DNA from: Ectobius pallidus
Lineage: Eukaryota; Arthropoda; Insecta; Blattodea; Ectobiidae
NCBI GenBank assembly: GCA_964059195.1
Contig: CAXKWD010000001.1
Span: 155,980,532 to 156,044,531, forward strand
Direction: 5' to 3'
DNA: 64,000 bases
In this document: piece by piece, positions 23,094 to 34,363 of the stretch
Layout of the letters: each line of letters begins with the position of its first letter
Numbering within the stretch: the stretch's first letter is position 1
Notes under the pieces: generated by a model
The model's database searches: none
Seen by the model: only the letters and a program-made list of their open reading frames with translations
Told to the model about the DNA's origin: nothing
Position numbers and translations under genes: made by a program

Positions 23094-23622
23094 CTCTGAT
23101 GGCTGAGTCCATTCGTTCCAGCATGTCCAGCTTGACGGCCAGAGGTGGAACTTCCAGCCCCATGGCGATATCCGCAGGTCTCACTTTGCGAACCAGGAAG
23201 ATCTTAGTGTCTTTAACCCTAAGTTTCCTCAGTATGTTTGTTCCTATCGGCCCCATTGAATACTCAAGCCTTCCCCCGTAAAGGCATCCCAGTACTTCTT
23301 CAGATGTCGCAACGTCTGTAGTGCTCTCTAATAACTTCTGGGCCCTAGAGACTGGGGATCGGGTTTTATTCACTCTTACTCTCACTCTTTGTCCCATTTT
23401 CAAGAATTCTGCATTTTGGTATTTCTTGAGAACTCTCTTCACTTTTACTTCAGCAATGACTTCACCATTGTTTGTTGACGTCAAAGATTCCACTTTTCCT
23501 GTGAATATTGCTGCGGCTTGGCGGGTTGCCGTGGAAACGGCGTTGTGACAGTCCTCGCCACGTGCTGCTAATACAATCATGAAGTACGGAAAAAACAACA
23601 GCCCGAATTTCGACATGATCAT
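23094..23622 (-). CDS. First coding exon of a secreted protein with an agrin-like N-terminal (NtA/OB-fold) domain
   Basis: The exon encodes about 176 residues plus one base. The first in-frame ATG codons are at 23622 (MIMSK) and 23616 (MSK); I take 23622, and an in-frame upstream TTG is not a likely start. Residues ~3-26 form a signal peptide (KFGLLFFPYFMIVLAARGED). The mature part starts with a Cys, then a TGKVE strand, an EVKVKRVLKKY strand, RVRVRV, a GCLYGG turn and DTKIFLVRKV. In agrin's N-terminal laminin-binding domain I would expect the same order of CP, TGTVE, KVRVW-YLKG and DTRIFFV. The coding stretch ends in ATC AGA G followed by GTGAGC, a strong donor in phase 1, so the apparent stop 13 bases later is intronic. 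Agrin-type proteins are large matrix proteoglycans; the follistatin, laminin-G and other exons are not seen and would lie at lower coordinates. Another TIMP/netrin-like secreted protein is the main alternative. Confidence 0.6.
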
Positions 23623-25254
23623 ATTGTTATTAGTCAAAAAGCATTCTCAAAGTTCTGGCTACAATCGGCTGAATTATTGGGATATGGGGCTCTATCTTTT
23701 CTCGTTCGAGTGTTATATAACGATATTCTAGAGTAGATTTTTTAATATCACCTCTAACTTAATCCACGGGTACTTATGATTAAATTATGTTTCATAATGC
23801 ATTTCAATATTTCACTAAGAACTTCTACAAGATAATGCTGATATTACATTCCCACTGTTTATAGTACGTATAATTATATAAATACACTTCCTGCTTTCAC
23901 AATTTGTATTTCTTTTAAAAATTTACTCGTTAACTTGACTTTGGTTTCTACCACTCACACAGAATAGCGTACGTTATACATGAAACACCGTTCTTCACTC
24001 AAAACTATCAAATCTATACAAACGAAACCTTCTTCCACACTTTAAATATTAACTGCTTCTCAATGATATAGTTTTCTTCCAGAAAACTACATTAGTGTAG
24101 ACATACACACGCATAGACTATAGAGAAAACTGCTTCTGTAACATCGAGTAAGGTATTTCACATTAATTACGATACTATTTTTAAATCTCGGAAAAAATCA
24201 TAGAGCTGCAGTCTTTCACAATATAAGCCTAAAAAATGTTGCATATAAAATTTCAAATCTCGGCACGAGTTAAAAAGTTAGGATGAGTTTTAATCCATAC
24301 ACTTTTATTACAAAGACTAAATATAAAATACATTCCCTATCATAAAAGTTTTGTTTTAAATTAATGTTTATCGTTATTAGTATGAAGTCGCGTAATGACA
24401 GATGGCACGTGGCTAAGAATACACTGAAACACTGAACAAGGCTCGCGACTGGATCACGTTGGACTAACTGAAGTAAGTGATGTTTCGCTGTCAACAGACC
24501 AACCTTCTTCGCAAGCTCTGTTCACACCCGCCGGCGGCTAAACATGTTGCCTTCCACTATCTCGTAATTGATTTGCGAAATAGTTTTTTTAACGTGCTGT
24601 ATTTCTTAAACGATTTAGTTCCGGTTCACTGCTATAACGTGAATTTCTTCTCTCAATAAGCCATTCCATTGGCCATTTCCCTTTCCGTATCAATTTAGTT
24701 TATTGACCATCGTTAAATATAGTATTATTAGAAGTCTAATGTATAAAATCATTAAATTAAACTATTACAATATTGTAATATTAAGAAGAAGTATATTACC
24801 GCCAAATATACCATCAATTTAGCATTAATTCTGGTTTGGAAAATGTTATGAAGGAATAAAGGGATTTATTATTTCTATATACTACACTATAGGCAAAAAT
24901 TACCTTAAGACAATACATTTATGAGGACCTAAATTTTGGTGTTCTATTGCCGGTTAAGAAACTGTCAGAATTCCATGTGTACAAAAGTTGTAAGCAGGGT
25001 TCGGCGTAAAGTCACAAAGTTACGAGACTGAGGTTTGGAATGCACGGAGTATAAATGACGGCATGACTCGTGGCGTGAGAGCGTGCAGTATGTTTCATAA
25101 AAAATCATTACTTTCTCATTGCTTCTTGGCCTGTATCCATTCGTGGTCATGTGAGCAAATAATCCATGTATACTATTTCTGTTATATAATTATTTATCTC
25201 ATGGTTCATATTAGTGTTAATTCTGCTATTTTGGAATTCACAGTAGCTACTGAA
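23623..25254. other. Upstream region of the agrin-like exon
   Basis: It should contain the 5' UTR and promoter of the minus-strand gene, or a 5' UTR intron. No TATA box or initiator can be assigned with confidence. The small open frames (for example 24270-24494 minus, 24477-24659 plus) have no support. Confidence 0.4.
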
Positions 25255-25465
25255 AAAACCGGTATGGATTAGTTTTAAATTTTAATTTTTACTTTTATGT
25301 GAGTAGGCTATTGTCAAGATATTACAAATCTGTAGTTCTGCTGACGCTGGTAGATTTTATTCTGATTAAAAAAAAACTTATTTTCTGCATATCATAATTG
25401 CAATTATAATTGATTCAACAAAAACATTCTGGCACTTTGTTATATCAGTTTACCTGATATTTATA
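25255..25465 (+). repeat. HINE/DINE-1-like repeat, 3' half
   Basis: Matches the 3' block of the Helentron-type repeats in this window: TTTTTACTTTTATGTGAGTA, CTGTAGTTCTGCTGACGCTG, TCTGCATATCATAATTGCAA and CATTCTGGCACTTTG. It ends in the small terminal hairpin ATCAG-TTTAC-CTGAT at 25444-25458. Confidence 0.65.
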
Positions 25466-25895
25466 TATATAGAGATTGAAGATAGATGTTATATTTTAGA
25501 AAGTGATTTGTCCCAGGCAGTTTTATAATAAGCTAGGAATAGCAGGACCTTCGACGTCTGTAGGAATAAGTACAAGAAGTAGCTCGGATATAAACACCAT
25601 GTCGGGGATGGAGGAATTGCCTTATATAACTGTACAAATTGTACTATTACGATAAGTATATCAAAATAATGGCTTGTATTGTGAAGATTTTACTTACGGC
25701 ACTAGTGCTTTTTGTAATTTTTTCATCATTGAGATTTTATGTTTTCATAGCAACCAGATTGCGTGTGGGAATGTCAAGTTACGATCCACGGCAATAATAT
25801 TCGTAGGTACCACTAATTAGTTACATCGTGCAAAAAATAGTTTATAGTTATGCTAGTAAAAGCATGCTTAGTAGACATGTTTTTTACCTGTTTTC
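25466..25895. other. AT-rich stretch, nothing recognised
   Basis: No gene or repeat recognised. Confidence 0.4.
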
Positions 25896-26030
25896 GATTA
25901 ATGAATCGCTGGTCTTCTGGTGTTCAGTGGCCTCGGTTTGCACCAAGACCGCTCTTCGCCTCTAAAAAGAGGCCCCTATCTCTGCTCCTTTCTAAGTACT
26001 GCTTTCGTTAATACCTTAAGGTGTCCAGCA
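25896..26030. repeat. Interspersed repeat, shared with 33625-33735
   Basis: GGCCTCGGTTTGCACCAAGACC, a self-complementary CCTCTAAAAAGAGG and CCCCTATCTCTGCTC have a diverged counterpart at 33645-33715 (GGCCTCGGTCTGAACCAAGACC, then CCCCTGAAAAGGGGCCC). This indicates an unclassified repeat family of about 100-150 bp. Confidence 0.45.
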
Positions 26031-26738
26031 GTATTAGGAATGGAGCATTCACAGACCTCACTTCAGAATTCTACACCGAAGCACAGAATTATGAAGAAAA
26101 GGTCTGAATCTTAGTGTTGTCTTCCTCAGCATGTTCTTGATTTAGAAAAGTCATTTTCTTGATGTCACAAACACTGAATAAAAACACAAACTCTATCTTC
26201 TAGTCTCCTTGTTTCTTGATATAGTAAAGTTTGTACACACGTCACTATTATATACCGATAAACACCGAAAAAGTAAAACTCGAATTCAAGGCTGGTTACT
26301 CCATGATGGCTTCGGCAGTATCTGCAATAAGAAAAATATTTTGTAAATACCAACTGAAAATTCAAAGGAAGAGAGACAAAATGGTGAATATTAGATAGCC
26401 ACATTCAATCCCCCAGAAATAACGATTTAGCCTAATATATGGTTGGGAGTTGAAGTTAAGAACCTAACGAAATATGCACAGAAAATAGCAAAGAGAATCA
26501 AGCCAACAGCGATGAATGCGGTGTCAGGGTATAGAATTATTTACAGACTTCTGACATAGCATACTCTCTACCTATCATTTATTTCCTGACTTGACGTGAG
26601 GCTGACACAACTGAATATGCACTGCCTGCAGTACGGCCACTTATTGTGTATGTGTGTGTGTGTGTGTGTGTGTGAAGTGAGAATATAATATTGTCCATGC
26701 ACAGGGTAGAAAGTTATGTGAGTGCAACCCATCACACT
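26031..26738. other. Intergenic stretch with (GT)n run
   Basis: A (TG)n microsatellite lies at about 26646-26673. Otherwise nothing was recognised. Confidence 0.5.
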
Positions 26739-27291
26739 GAATGCCAGAGTGGTACTTTATGAGGTTGTGTGGGGATGGGAAAATATATGTCCGTCTGACT
26801 ATACGCGCGATAACTCAAATAAGCTTAATCGGATTTCCATGAAACTTGGTTTACCTCCTTAAAACGTCCATGAATAGAAGCCTATTGATTTTGGACCAAA
26901 TCGGTTGACCCGTACCGGAGTAATGCCCAATTTAGTGCCTATTTTATGGTAATATATTACAAAGAATTTATCAAATGAAATCAGTTCTCATGACAATATA
27001 TTGTTTTACAGTGTTCATATACGGCTTTGGAAGTTGCAATACAGTTATCTCTGACAAATAACACTACCCACATATTCCTTCACATAGGCTTGTCAAACTT
27101 TAGACCTTTGTTCTTTCGTATGCCCTGCTTAGTGAATCGACCTGGAGCTTAACTCGGAGATAGATAATAAATAAATTAAAATTTAATAAAAATAAAAATA
27201 AAACCTTACTTTCTGCATATCATGATTGCAATTATCACTGATTAAACAAAAGCATTCTGGCACTTTGTAAAATCAGTTTACCTGATTTTAT
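26739..27291 (+). mobile_element. HINE/DINE-1-like non-autonomous Helentron, near full length
   Basis: The 5' end has the subterminal repeat TGCCAGAGTGGTACTTTATGAG. A short GTCY-type run follows, then the core CGCGATAACTCAAATAAGC, GGATTTCCATGAAACTTGG and CAAATCGGTTGACCCGTACC. The 3' end has GCATTCTGGCACTTTG, complementary to the 5' subterminal repeat, and the terminal hairpin ATCAG-TTTAC-CTGAT near 27272-27286, followed by T-rich DNA. This layout (subterminal inverted repeats, GTCY microsatellite, 3' hairpin, no target duplication) is that described for DINE-1/HINE elements. Confidence 0.65.
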
Positions 27292-27935
27292 TTTGAACCA
27301 AATCGGTTGACCGGTACCAGAGTAACAACTAATTAAAGGTCACATGTTCTTTTAAAATCATGTCTATACTACAATGCCGCATTTTTTACCATTGAGGGCT
27401 TTGATGCAATGCAGTCAGATGTTTGTTTACCTCGTTTATCTTATCTAGTTGAAATTGAATAGGCCTACTACATGAATACTGTTATACACAGAAGGTACAT
27501 TACTGTGAAATAATTAGCGGAGTTATTTTCCACTGAATTTTGTGAAATGCTGATATAGGCCTATTTTAAGAATTTCAAGTTGCAATACATTTTAGATTTG
27601 ACAAATAACACTATTCTTTCACATATACTTATCAAACTAGAACGTCAATCTGACTGAGTTGGTCAAGTGGTAACGTATTGGACAAAGCCCTGGATCAAAT
27701 CCCGGGACCGGCCGATTTGACTTGGATTCTTTTTAATTTTAGTTTTTATTTTTATGTGAGTGCGCGATTGTCAAGATAGTTAATCCTATCTACAAATCTG
27801 TAGTTCTGCTGACGCTGGTCGATTGTAATCTGATTAAAAAAAACTTATTTTCTGCATATCATAATTGCAATTATAATTGATTCAACAAAAACATTCTGGC
27901 ACTTTGTTATATCAATTTACCTGATTTTATATATT
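27292..27935 (+). mobile_element. Second HINE-like repeat, tandem and 5'-truncated, with tRNA-like insert
   Basis: It begins immediately after the previous element's end in the core (CCAAATCGGTTGACCGGTAC) and ends in the same 3' block and hairpin near 27911-27925. At 27655-27722 it carries a tRNA-like segment (CTGACTGAGTTGGTCAAGTGG and ATCAAATCCCGGGACCGG) that also occurs in the copies near 58780 and 60130. Confidence 0.6.
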
Positions 27936-28154
27936 TTTTAAACCATCTTTAACAACATTCCTTGCTTTAAACTATTGTCAACGGGTATTTATGTCTACTC
28001 AACAGAATAAGAATGGAGCTGAATTATTCTTAACATTCCATATGCCAATATCCATGAGTTCTAATGAAGGAAACTCTTGAATCAACCGGCGTTTATTCCA
28101 CGTGCACATCCCCAGGGGATGCCAAATATAAATATATATATATATTTAATTTTC

Positions 28155-28625
28155 GAATTATCAATTCACGCTAACTGATCAGGAAGAACATAGTCTGAGA
28201 GTGTTTGAAAACCGGGTGCTAGAAAAATATTTGGGCCCAAGAGGGATGAAAATGGGGACTGGAGAAAATTGCATAACGACGAGCTTCATGACCTGTACGC
28301 TTCACCGGATGTAGTAAGGGTAATTAAATCGCGAAGGATGAAATGGGCTGGACATGTTGCTCGCATGGGGGAGGAAAGACATAACTCAAAAGTATTGACT
28401 GAGAGACCCGAAGGGAAAAGACCACGTGGAAGACCTAGACGTAGGTGAGAGGACAATCTTAGAACGGATTTAAGGGAAGGAGGTTTTGTGAGGGATTATT
28501 GGATGGAGTTAGCGCAGAATAAGGTTGAATGACGGACTCAGGTAAGCGCGGCAATGAACCTTCGGATTCCATAAAATAGATAATATTCCTTTAGCCTGCT
28601 TAGGAATTGTCTATTGCCATTGAGT
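28155..28625 (+). pseudogene. LINE polymerase C-terminus and 3' tail, copy 1
   Basis: The plus strand reads EEHSLRVFENRVL, then after a one-base shift GPKRDENGDWRKLHNDELHD, MKWAGHVARMGEERHNSKVL and RPEGKRPRGRPRRR, ending at a stop in place of Trp, with EDNLRTDLREGGF after it. This is the familiar C-terminal end of a widespread insect LINE polymerase. The tail ends in CTATTGCCATTGAGTACGTAAG, from which the 30-bp minisatellite starts. A near-identical copy with the same defects lies at 59250-59717, and a minus-strand copy at 51191-51595. Confidence 0.75.
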
Positions 28626-29890
28626 ACGTAAGTATCAGTTCATGATAGAGCAGCGGTGGAGGTAGCAGCTCATGATATAGCAGCGGAGGAGGTAGCAGCT
28701 CATGATAGATCAGCGGAGGATTTAGCATCTCAGAGCAGCGGAGGAGGTAGCAGCTCATGATAGACCAGCGGAATAGATGCAGCTCATGATAGAGCAGTGG
28801 AAGAGATAGCAGCTCATGAAAGAGCAGCGGAGTTGATAACATCTCATTTTACAGCAGCGGAGGAGATAGCAGCTCATGATAGAGCAGCGGAGGAGATAGC
28901 TGCTCATAGTAGAGCAGCGTAGGAGATAGCAGCTCATGGTAGAGCAGCGGAGGTGATAACAGCTCATCCTACAGCAGCGGAGGAGATAGCAGCTCATGAT
29001 AGAGCAGCGGAGGAGATAGCAGCTCATAATAGAGTAGCGGAGGAGATAGCAGCTCATGATAGAGCAGCGGAGGAGATAGCAGCTCATGGTAGAGCAGCGG
29101 AAGTGTCAGTTCATGATAGAGCAGCGGTGGAGGTAGTAGCTTATGATACAGCAGCGGAGGAGATAGCAGCTCTTGATAGAGCAGCGGAGGAGGTAGCAGC
29201 TCATGATAGACAGCGGAATAGATGCAGCTCATGATAGAGCAGCGGATGAGATAGCAGCTCATGATAGAGCAGCGGGGGTGATAACAGCTCATCCTACAGC
29301 ACCGGAGGAGATAGCAGCTCATGATAGAGCAGCGGAGGAGATAGCAGCTCATAATAGAGCAGCGGAGGAGATAGCAGCTCATAATAGGGCAGCGGAGGAG
29401 ATAGCAGCTCATGATAGAGCAGCGGAGGAGATAGCAGCTCATGATAGACCAGCGGAATAGATGCAGCTCATGATAGAGCAGTGGAAGAGATAGCAGCTCA
29501 TGATAGAGCAGCGGAAGAGATAGCAGCTCATGAAAGAGCAGCGGAGGTGATAACAGCTCATCGTACAGCAGCGGAGGAGATAGCAGCTCATGATAGAGCA
29601 GCGGAGGAGATAGCAGCTCATGATAGAGCAGCGGAGGAGATAGCAGCTCATGATAGAGCAGCGGAGGAGATAGCAGCTCATAATAGAGCAGCGGAGGAGA
29701 TAGCAGCTCATGATTGAGCAGTGGAGGAGACAGCAGCTCATGGTAGAGCAGCGGAAGAGATAGCAACTCATGGTAGAGCAGCGGAGAAGGTAGTAGCCCA
29801 TGATAGAGCAACGGGGAAAATTGCAGTGGAGGAGATAGCAGCTCCTGATAGAGCAGCGAAGGTGAAACCTGCTCAGGATAGAGCATAATG
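28620..29890. repeat. Minisatellite of about 40 tandem 30-bp units
   Basis: The unit AGCGGAGGAGATAGCAGCTC followed by ATGATAGAGC repeats from about 28637 to 29886. Because 30 is a multiple of three and the unit lacks stops in several frames, long artificial frames appear on both strands: Glu-Ile-Ala-Ala-His-Asp-Arg repeats on plus, and Leu-Ser-Pro-Pro-Leu-Leu-Tyr-His repeats on minus, up to 305 codons at 28969-29886. Variant units (GATAGACCAGCGGAATAGATG at 28762, 29201 and 29444; GGTGATAACAGCTCATCCTAC at 28951, 29277 and 29546) recur every ~240-440 bp. This shows a higher-order repeat structure. I treat all frames as non-coding. Confidence 0.9.
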
Positions 29891-30919
29891 GAGTGGTTAT
29901 AAGAATTTAAGAAAAATGATATTGAGACAAATCTTCAGTTTTCATATACGATTCCAACAACTAAGGCTCTTAACCAAACAGTTTGCAAATTTTTGTAGAG
30001 TTTCTATCAACATTGTACACCTTAAAATAAAGAAGTAGGTTGATGAATGTGGAAGTTCTTTTATTTTAGTGTAACGAATTAGCTTCGTTGTTAAACAGCA
30101 TTATAGTTGACACCTAAATTACGGCAAGAGTCAAAATTTTCAACCATAATATTACTCTATATAAGCTTAATTTTTATCGTTTGGAAGATGCTCTGCCTTT
30201 GCAATCCACTTCCAAAACAGAATCATTGATCAAAACGTCGGATAGAATAACTCTGTAAAAGTATATAATGCTTATCACAGTGATCAGCAATCCTCGGAAT
30301 GTTTGTAGGCTAAAAAAACAAATATGTATTTACATAGAAATCCTAGAACTGCTGATCAGCGTTTACAGCAATGTCGCATCAATATTAAATCATTCTGCCA
30401 GTTTTGATTTCTATCTATATCCTAGAATAGTAATATTCATGGAATAATTTCGTATTACTATATACGCAAACTTATTGGAGTAATTATAACAAGGTACAGA
30501 ACAGTGCTATCAGAACATAAATTCATTAGCTCAGTCTTTAGGTAACCTCTGAGTATAACCTAGAATGTATAGTTATTTGACTGTCATCATAGCATCTTCG
30601 CCATTTTAATATTCCCTCTCTACATTCCGAGTATTCAGACATTAAGTCATCCTTTTTATTGCTACTAATTTGTATATGGTTCGTGACCTACTATTCCCTA
30701 TGGAACATTACGTAAGAGACAGTTATAAATAAACTTACAAAGTATAAAATAGTGGTGTTAAACGGGCATGCACTACCATGTGTGATGAGAATAATGTTAT
30801 TAATTAAGATGCATTTACAACGCTAGTTAGGTGATGTAATGCTTTGGATTGAAAATTAATAGACTCGGCACTCGATATCCCGGCAGTTTGGATTACTCGG
30901 CAACCAAGATGGGAAAAAC
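29891..30919. other. AT-rich stretch, nothing recognised
   Basis: No gene or repeat recognised. Confidence 0.4.
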
Positions 30920-31430
30920 AAAATCAAGTACACTGATGTAAGCATGTGCCAGAATGGTTTTCTTTAATCAGTGATGATTGCAATTATAATATGCATAAAA
31001 TAAGTTATTTTTGTAATCGATTTCCGAATTAACCTCCACACCGATTCATTAAGCAGGGCTTACGGAGAAACAAAGGTCTGAAGATTGATAACCATTTGTG
31101 AAGGAATGTATGGAGAGTGTCAAACTTACCTGTATTGCAACTTCCAAAGCCGTATATGAACACTGTAAAACAATATGCTGCCATGAGAACTGATTTGCAT
31201 TTGATAAATTCTTTCTAATATATTACCATAAAACAGGCACTAAATTGGGCACTACTAAAGTACAGGTTAACCTCTATGGTCCCATGTCAATAGGCTTCTT
31301 CCCATGGACGTTTTAAATGCGTATACCAAGTTTCATGAAAACCCGATAAAGCGTATTTGAGTTATTGCGCGTGCAGACACACGGACGGACAGACAGACAA
31401 ACAAACAGAGGGACAGACATTTTCCCGGTC
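30920..31430 (-). mobile_element. HINE-like repeat, minus copy
   Basis: Reverse-complement copy of the HINE family. The GTCY run appears as GGACGGACAGACAGAC near 31383-31398, the core as AAGTTTCATGAAAACCCG, and the 3' end on the left as TGTGCCAGAATGG at 30946-30958. Its 5' end is replaced by a plus-oriented HINE 3' end. Confidence 0.6.
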
Positions 31431-31515
31431 TAGAGGTTAACTCGGAAATCGATTACAACAATGATCACTGAATAAACAAATGCATTCTGGCACTTGGTTA
31501 CATCAGTTTGCCTGA

Positions 31516-31591
<76 letters not shown>

Positions 31592-31600
31592 AGAGGCAAA
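31431..31600 (+). repeat. HINE-like 3' end followed by (ATT)n microsatellite
   Basis: GAGGTTAACTCGGAAATCGATT and GCATTCTGGCACTTGG with the hairpin ATCAG-TTTGC-CTGAT form a plus-oriented 3' end fused to the minus copy on its left. About 24 ATT units follow at 31518-31590; the minus-strand poly-Asn frame there is an artefact. Confidence 0.65.
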
Positions 31601-32392
31601 ATTTTTATTTGGGCAGAGAAAGTTATGTATCATATAATATTTTTGTTAATTTGTGAACACAATAGCAATTGAAAATCACCCATAACAGTCACATCTCATG
31701 AGCGCACACTAGTATGGACGTTTTGACAGTGACTATTCCACTCGTACGCCGCCTGTTTGATTTTTACCAATAACGTGTAGCAATTCCTCGGATATAGACC
31801 AATCGTGGCCGTTTATCTTACAATATTCTTGTAGGAATCGCGAGGATGGTATTTTATCGAGATAAAATCGTCAGTTCGTTACTGGAGACGCATCAGTGTG
31901 CAGCGATTAATAGTCACTGCTGCCACTAAGCGTTACGAAATCAGATTATTTTATACAACATAACTTGTTTGCAATTGAAATAATAGAAATCTACATCCAT
32001 TAAAAACACAATTTCGATACGGTGGAAGTCACTTCATGTGCTTTTATTCTGTTCTGCTGTTAGCTTACCTGAATGAAGTTAACTATGTTTTATATGCACC
32101 ATTGGTAGCTCTGATTCGATTCTTGGATGTTTGATTCATTGTATGCCGTGATCTCGCAGCTGTTAGTTTTGTTTTTATACAATAAAGCACGAAAGTAATT
32201 ATTATTTGTATAATCCCTTACATTTTTATTCGTGGAATAGTCTTAATAATACCCAACTCGAGTTGACGAGATTCATCAGATAATTCGCTCCTGCTGCGCA
32301 GTCGCAAATCTATCGATAAACTCGTCAACTCTCGTGGGATTACCTATGATAAAACTGTTGTGAGATAAAAGTCACCTGTGTGAGCTTAGCCT
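31601..32392. other. Intergenic stretch, nothing recognised
   Basis: No gene or repeat recognised. Confidence 0.4.
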
Positions 32393-32480
32393 TATTTATT
32401 TAAGTATTTATTTATATTTCCCTCTGGTGTATTTAAGACCTTAAGGCCTTCTCTTCCACTAACCAGAGGTGATACATTCA
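32393..32480 (-). repeat. Retroposon 3' tail, minus copy
   Basis: TTATTTATTTAAGTATTTAT and then GACCTTAAGGCCTTCTCTTCCAC and CCAGAGG matches the tail module at 7236-7320 in reverse complement. Confidence 0.5.
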
Positions 32481-33624
32481 AACGTTACCAAATAATCTAA
32501 TTAATAAAACCGAGAAACACGATTATATTACCTAGGTATATAAATGTAAATTATGTTAGTGAAAACTATAATTAAAAGTTTATTAAACTATAATAATGAA
32601 AGTTCAACATTGTAAGTAAAACAAATTAAGAAACATAATTGTCTAATAATATGTAGAAAAAGGAAAAAGTAACATAAAAATAAAGATAAATGAAAACAAT
32701 ACAAAAACAACAAAGCCTTAGTAGAGTATAAGAGAAATACTTGAATTATTGAACGCCTAATGAGTTTGGCACTCTCGTTTTTGTAATTATGCCAAGATTA
32801 AAGGAAAATGCCATACACATTATACGGTAAATGTCAATGAACAGCTAGGTTCAGTTATGAAGACACTACTGAGAGACCGTATAGAAGTCAACCAATACCA
32901 GCACGAAACAGTAACATTGTAAAGAAAAGTCGGTAGGTAAAATAAAGTAAGTAAAGATGATTATAAAGGCGCACATTTTATAAAATTTTCAAATAGTTGG
33001 AATTGCAAGCCATTTATGAACTAATCAAAGTAACAACTTATTACTGACAATAGTAATAACTAATAAGATAGAGGCTGATACCTCTGAATGCGTGCTCCTG
33101 CAATGCTGCCAATCATTCTAAGAGAAGGAAGAAAATTAAAAGGCCCAAGTTTAATGATGACTAAGTTTCACATCAGATTTTATACTTTCGTTTCACATTA
33201 AAACGAATAAATTTAATGTACAAAAGAAAATGTGCGGTATATTTTATCAATAAGATATTAGTATAACTGAAATATTCAGATTATTTCACGAAGATTTGTC
33301 ATGGTGAATGCATCGCCATTACTGTATCACTTTGATTTGTAACCAATCAAATAGCTTGGTAAAGGTTCTGTATTATATAGAAAGGATAGTTAGAGGGGGC
33401 CAGTAGGAAAATACGTCGAGTGGAACAAATAGAATGAGGGCTCTGATTGAAAAATTCAATTTGCCTTGCAGGACGATTAAAATTGCTAGGAAAATTCACA
33501 ATAACTTTCAGAATACGTTGTTAAAATGTATTTCCATTATCTGTTAAATGTAGTTATGTATTCCAGTAGCGCAATTACTTAAAGTAGTTGAAACCCTACC
33601 TTTATGGCTCCTTGCAAACTCCTG
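32481..33624. other. AT-rich stretch, nothing recognised
   Basis: No gene or repeat recognised. Confidence 0.4.
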
Positions 33625-33735
33625 ATGCTCCTTCACCGTTCCAGAGGTATGGCCTCGGTCTGAACCAAGACCTTCTTCACCCCTGAAAAGGGGCCCTACT
33701 CTATCATTTATCCTCCCTACCACATGCTTAGTTGG
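33625..33735. repeat. Interspersed repeat, shared with 25896-26030
   Basis: A copy of the unclassified family with GGCCTCGGTCTGAACCAAGACC and the palindromic CCCCTGAAAAGGGG. Confidence 0.45.
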
Positions 33736-34363
33736 CACCGTTATGCGTATCCACACAGGAAAAGGAGAACAAACTGGACTGGATAACGTAAATTCCGGGG
33801 CGATCACTGAATAAAACGTGTAGCCCCTTTTAGGCCGAAACCATGAAAGGGTACAGCTTTAGTTCAGTCGTCCAGTGAAGCTAACTAATGATGTCTTCTG
33901 TTAGGCATCTGGTCCTTGGAAAAAATGAAAAGTCCTTTAGGTTAATAAGTCAAAAGAAAGATTCAAGACTTTTAATAGTATCTTACAAAACCATATTTAG
34001 TTAAGATGTTGTATAGCTATTGGGAAGTCACAAGCTTGTGATATTTCGGTTTAGGACTATGCCCTGTCCTATGGTTTGCTTCTAAACGGTAAAAGGTATT
34101 GAAGTTATCGTCCAGGAGCTGATCTACACATTCCAACCACTTAAACGAAATGTTTCCATACTCCATCCCCTTTTCGCCGCTCATCTTGGCCTGAGCGTTG
34201 TTCATAGGCGAATGCATATTGGCGGACTCAGACCAATAAGAGATTGGCTCACCCGTATGCGGTGTGGAACAGAACGACAAGAAGATTCAATGCCAACTTA
34301 AATTAAAGAAAGCCCTTAGAAGAAACCATAAGCAACGGAAAATTTCCATACATTCGATTGTAC
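33736..34363. other. Left flank of the long-TIR element
   Basis: No gene recognised; the open frames at 33544-33807 and 34017-34280 (minus) have no domain. Confidence 0.4.

Noticed and set aside
28969..29886. 305-codon open frame on the minus strand and similar frames on plus
   Set aside because: They follow from 30-bp tandem units lacking stops in several frames at once. The frames overlap on both strands and encode only the unit, so a real protein is unlikely.
28620..29890. CRISPR-like repeat array
   Set aside because: The units are contiguous with no unique spacers, and the sequence is eukaryotic.
31430..31633. Poly-Asn frame (minus)
   Set aside because: Translation of an (ATT)n microsatellite.
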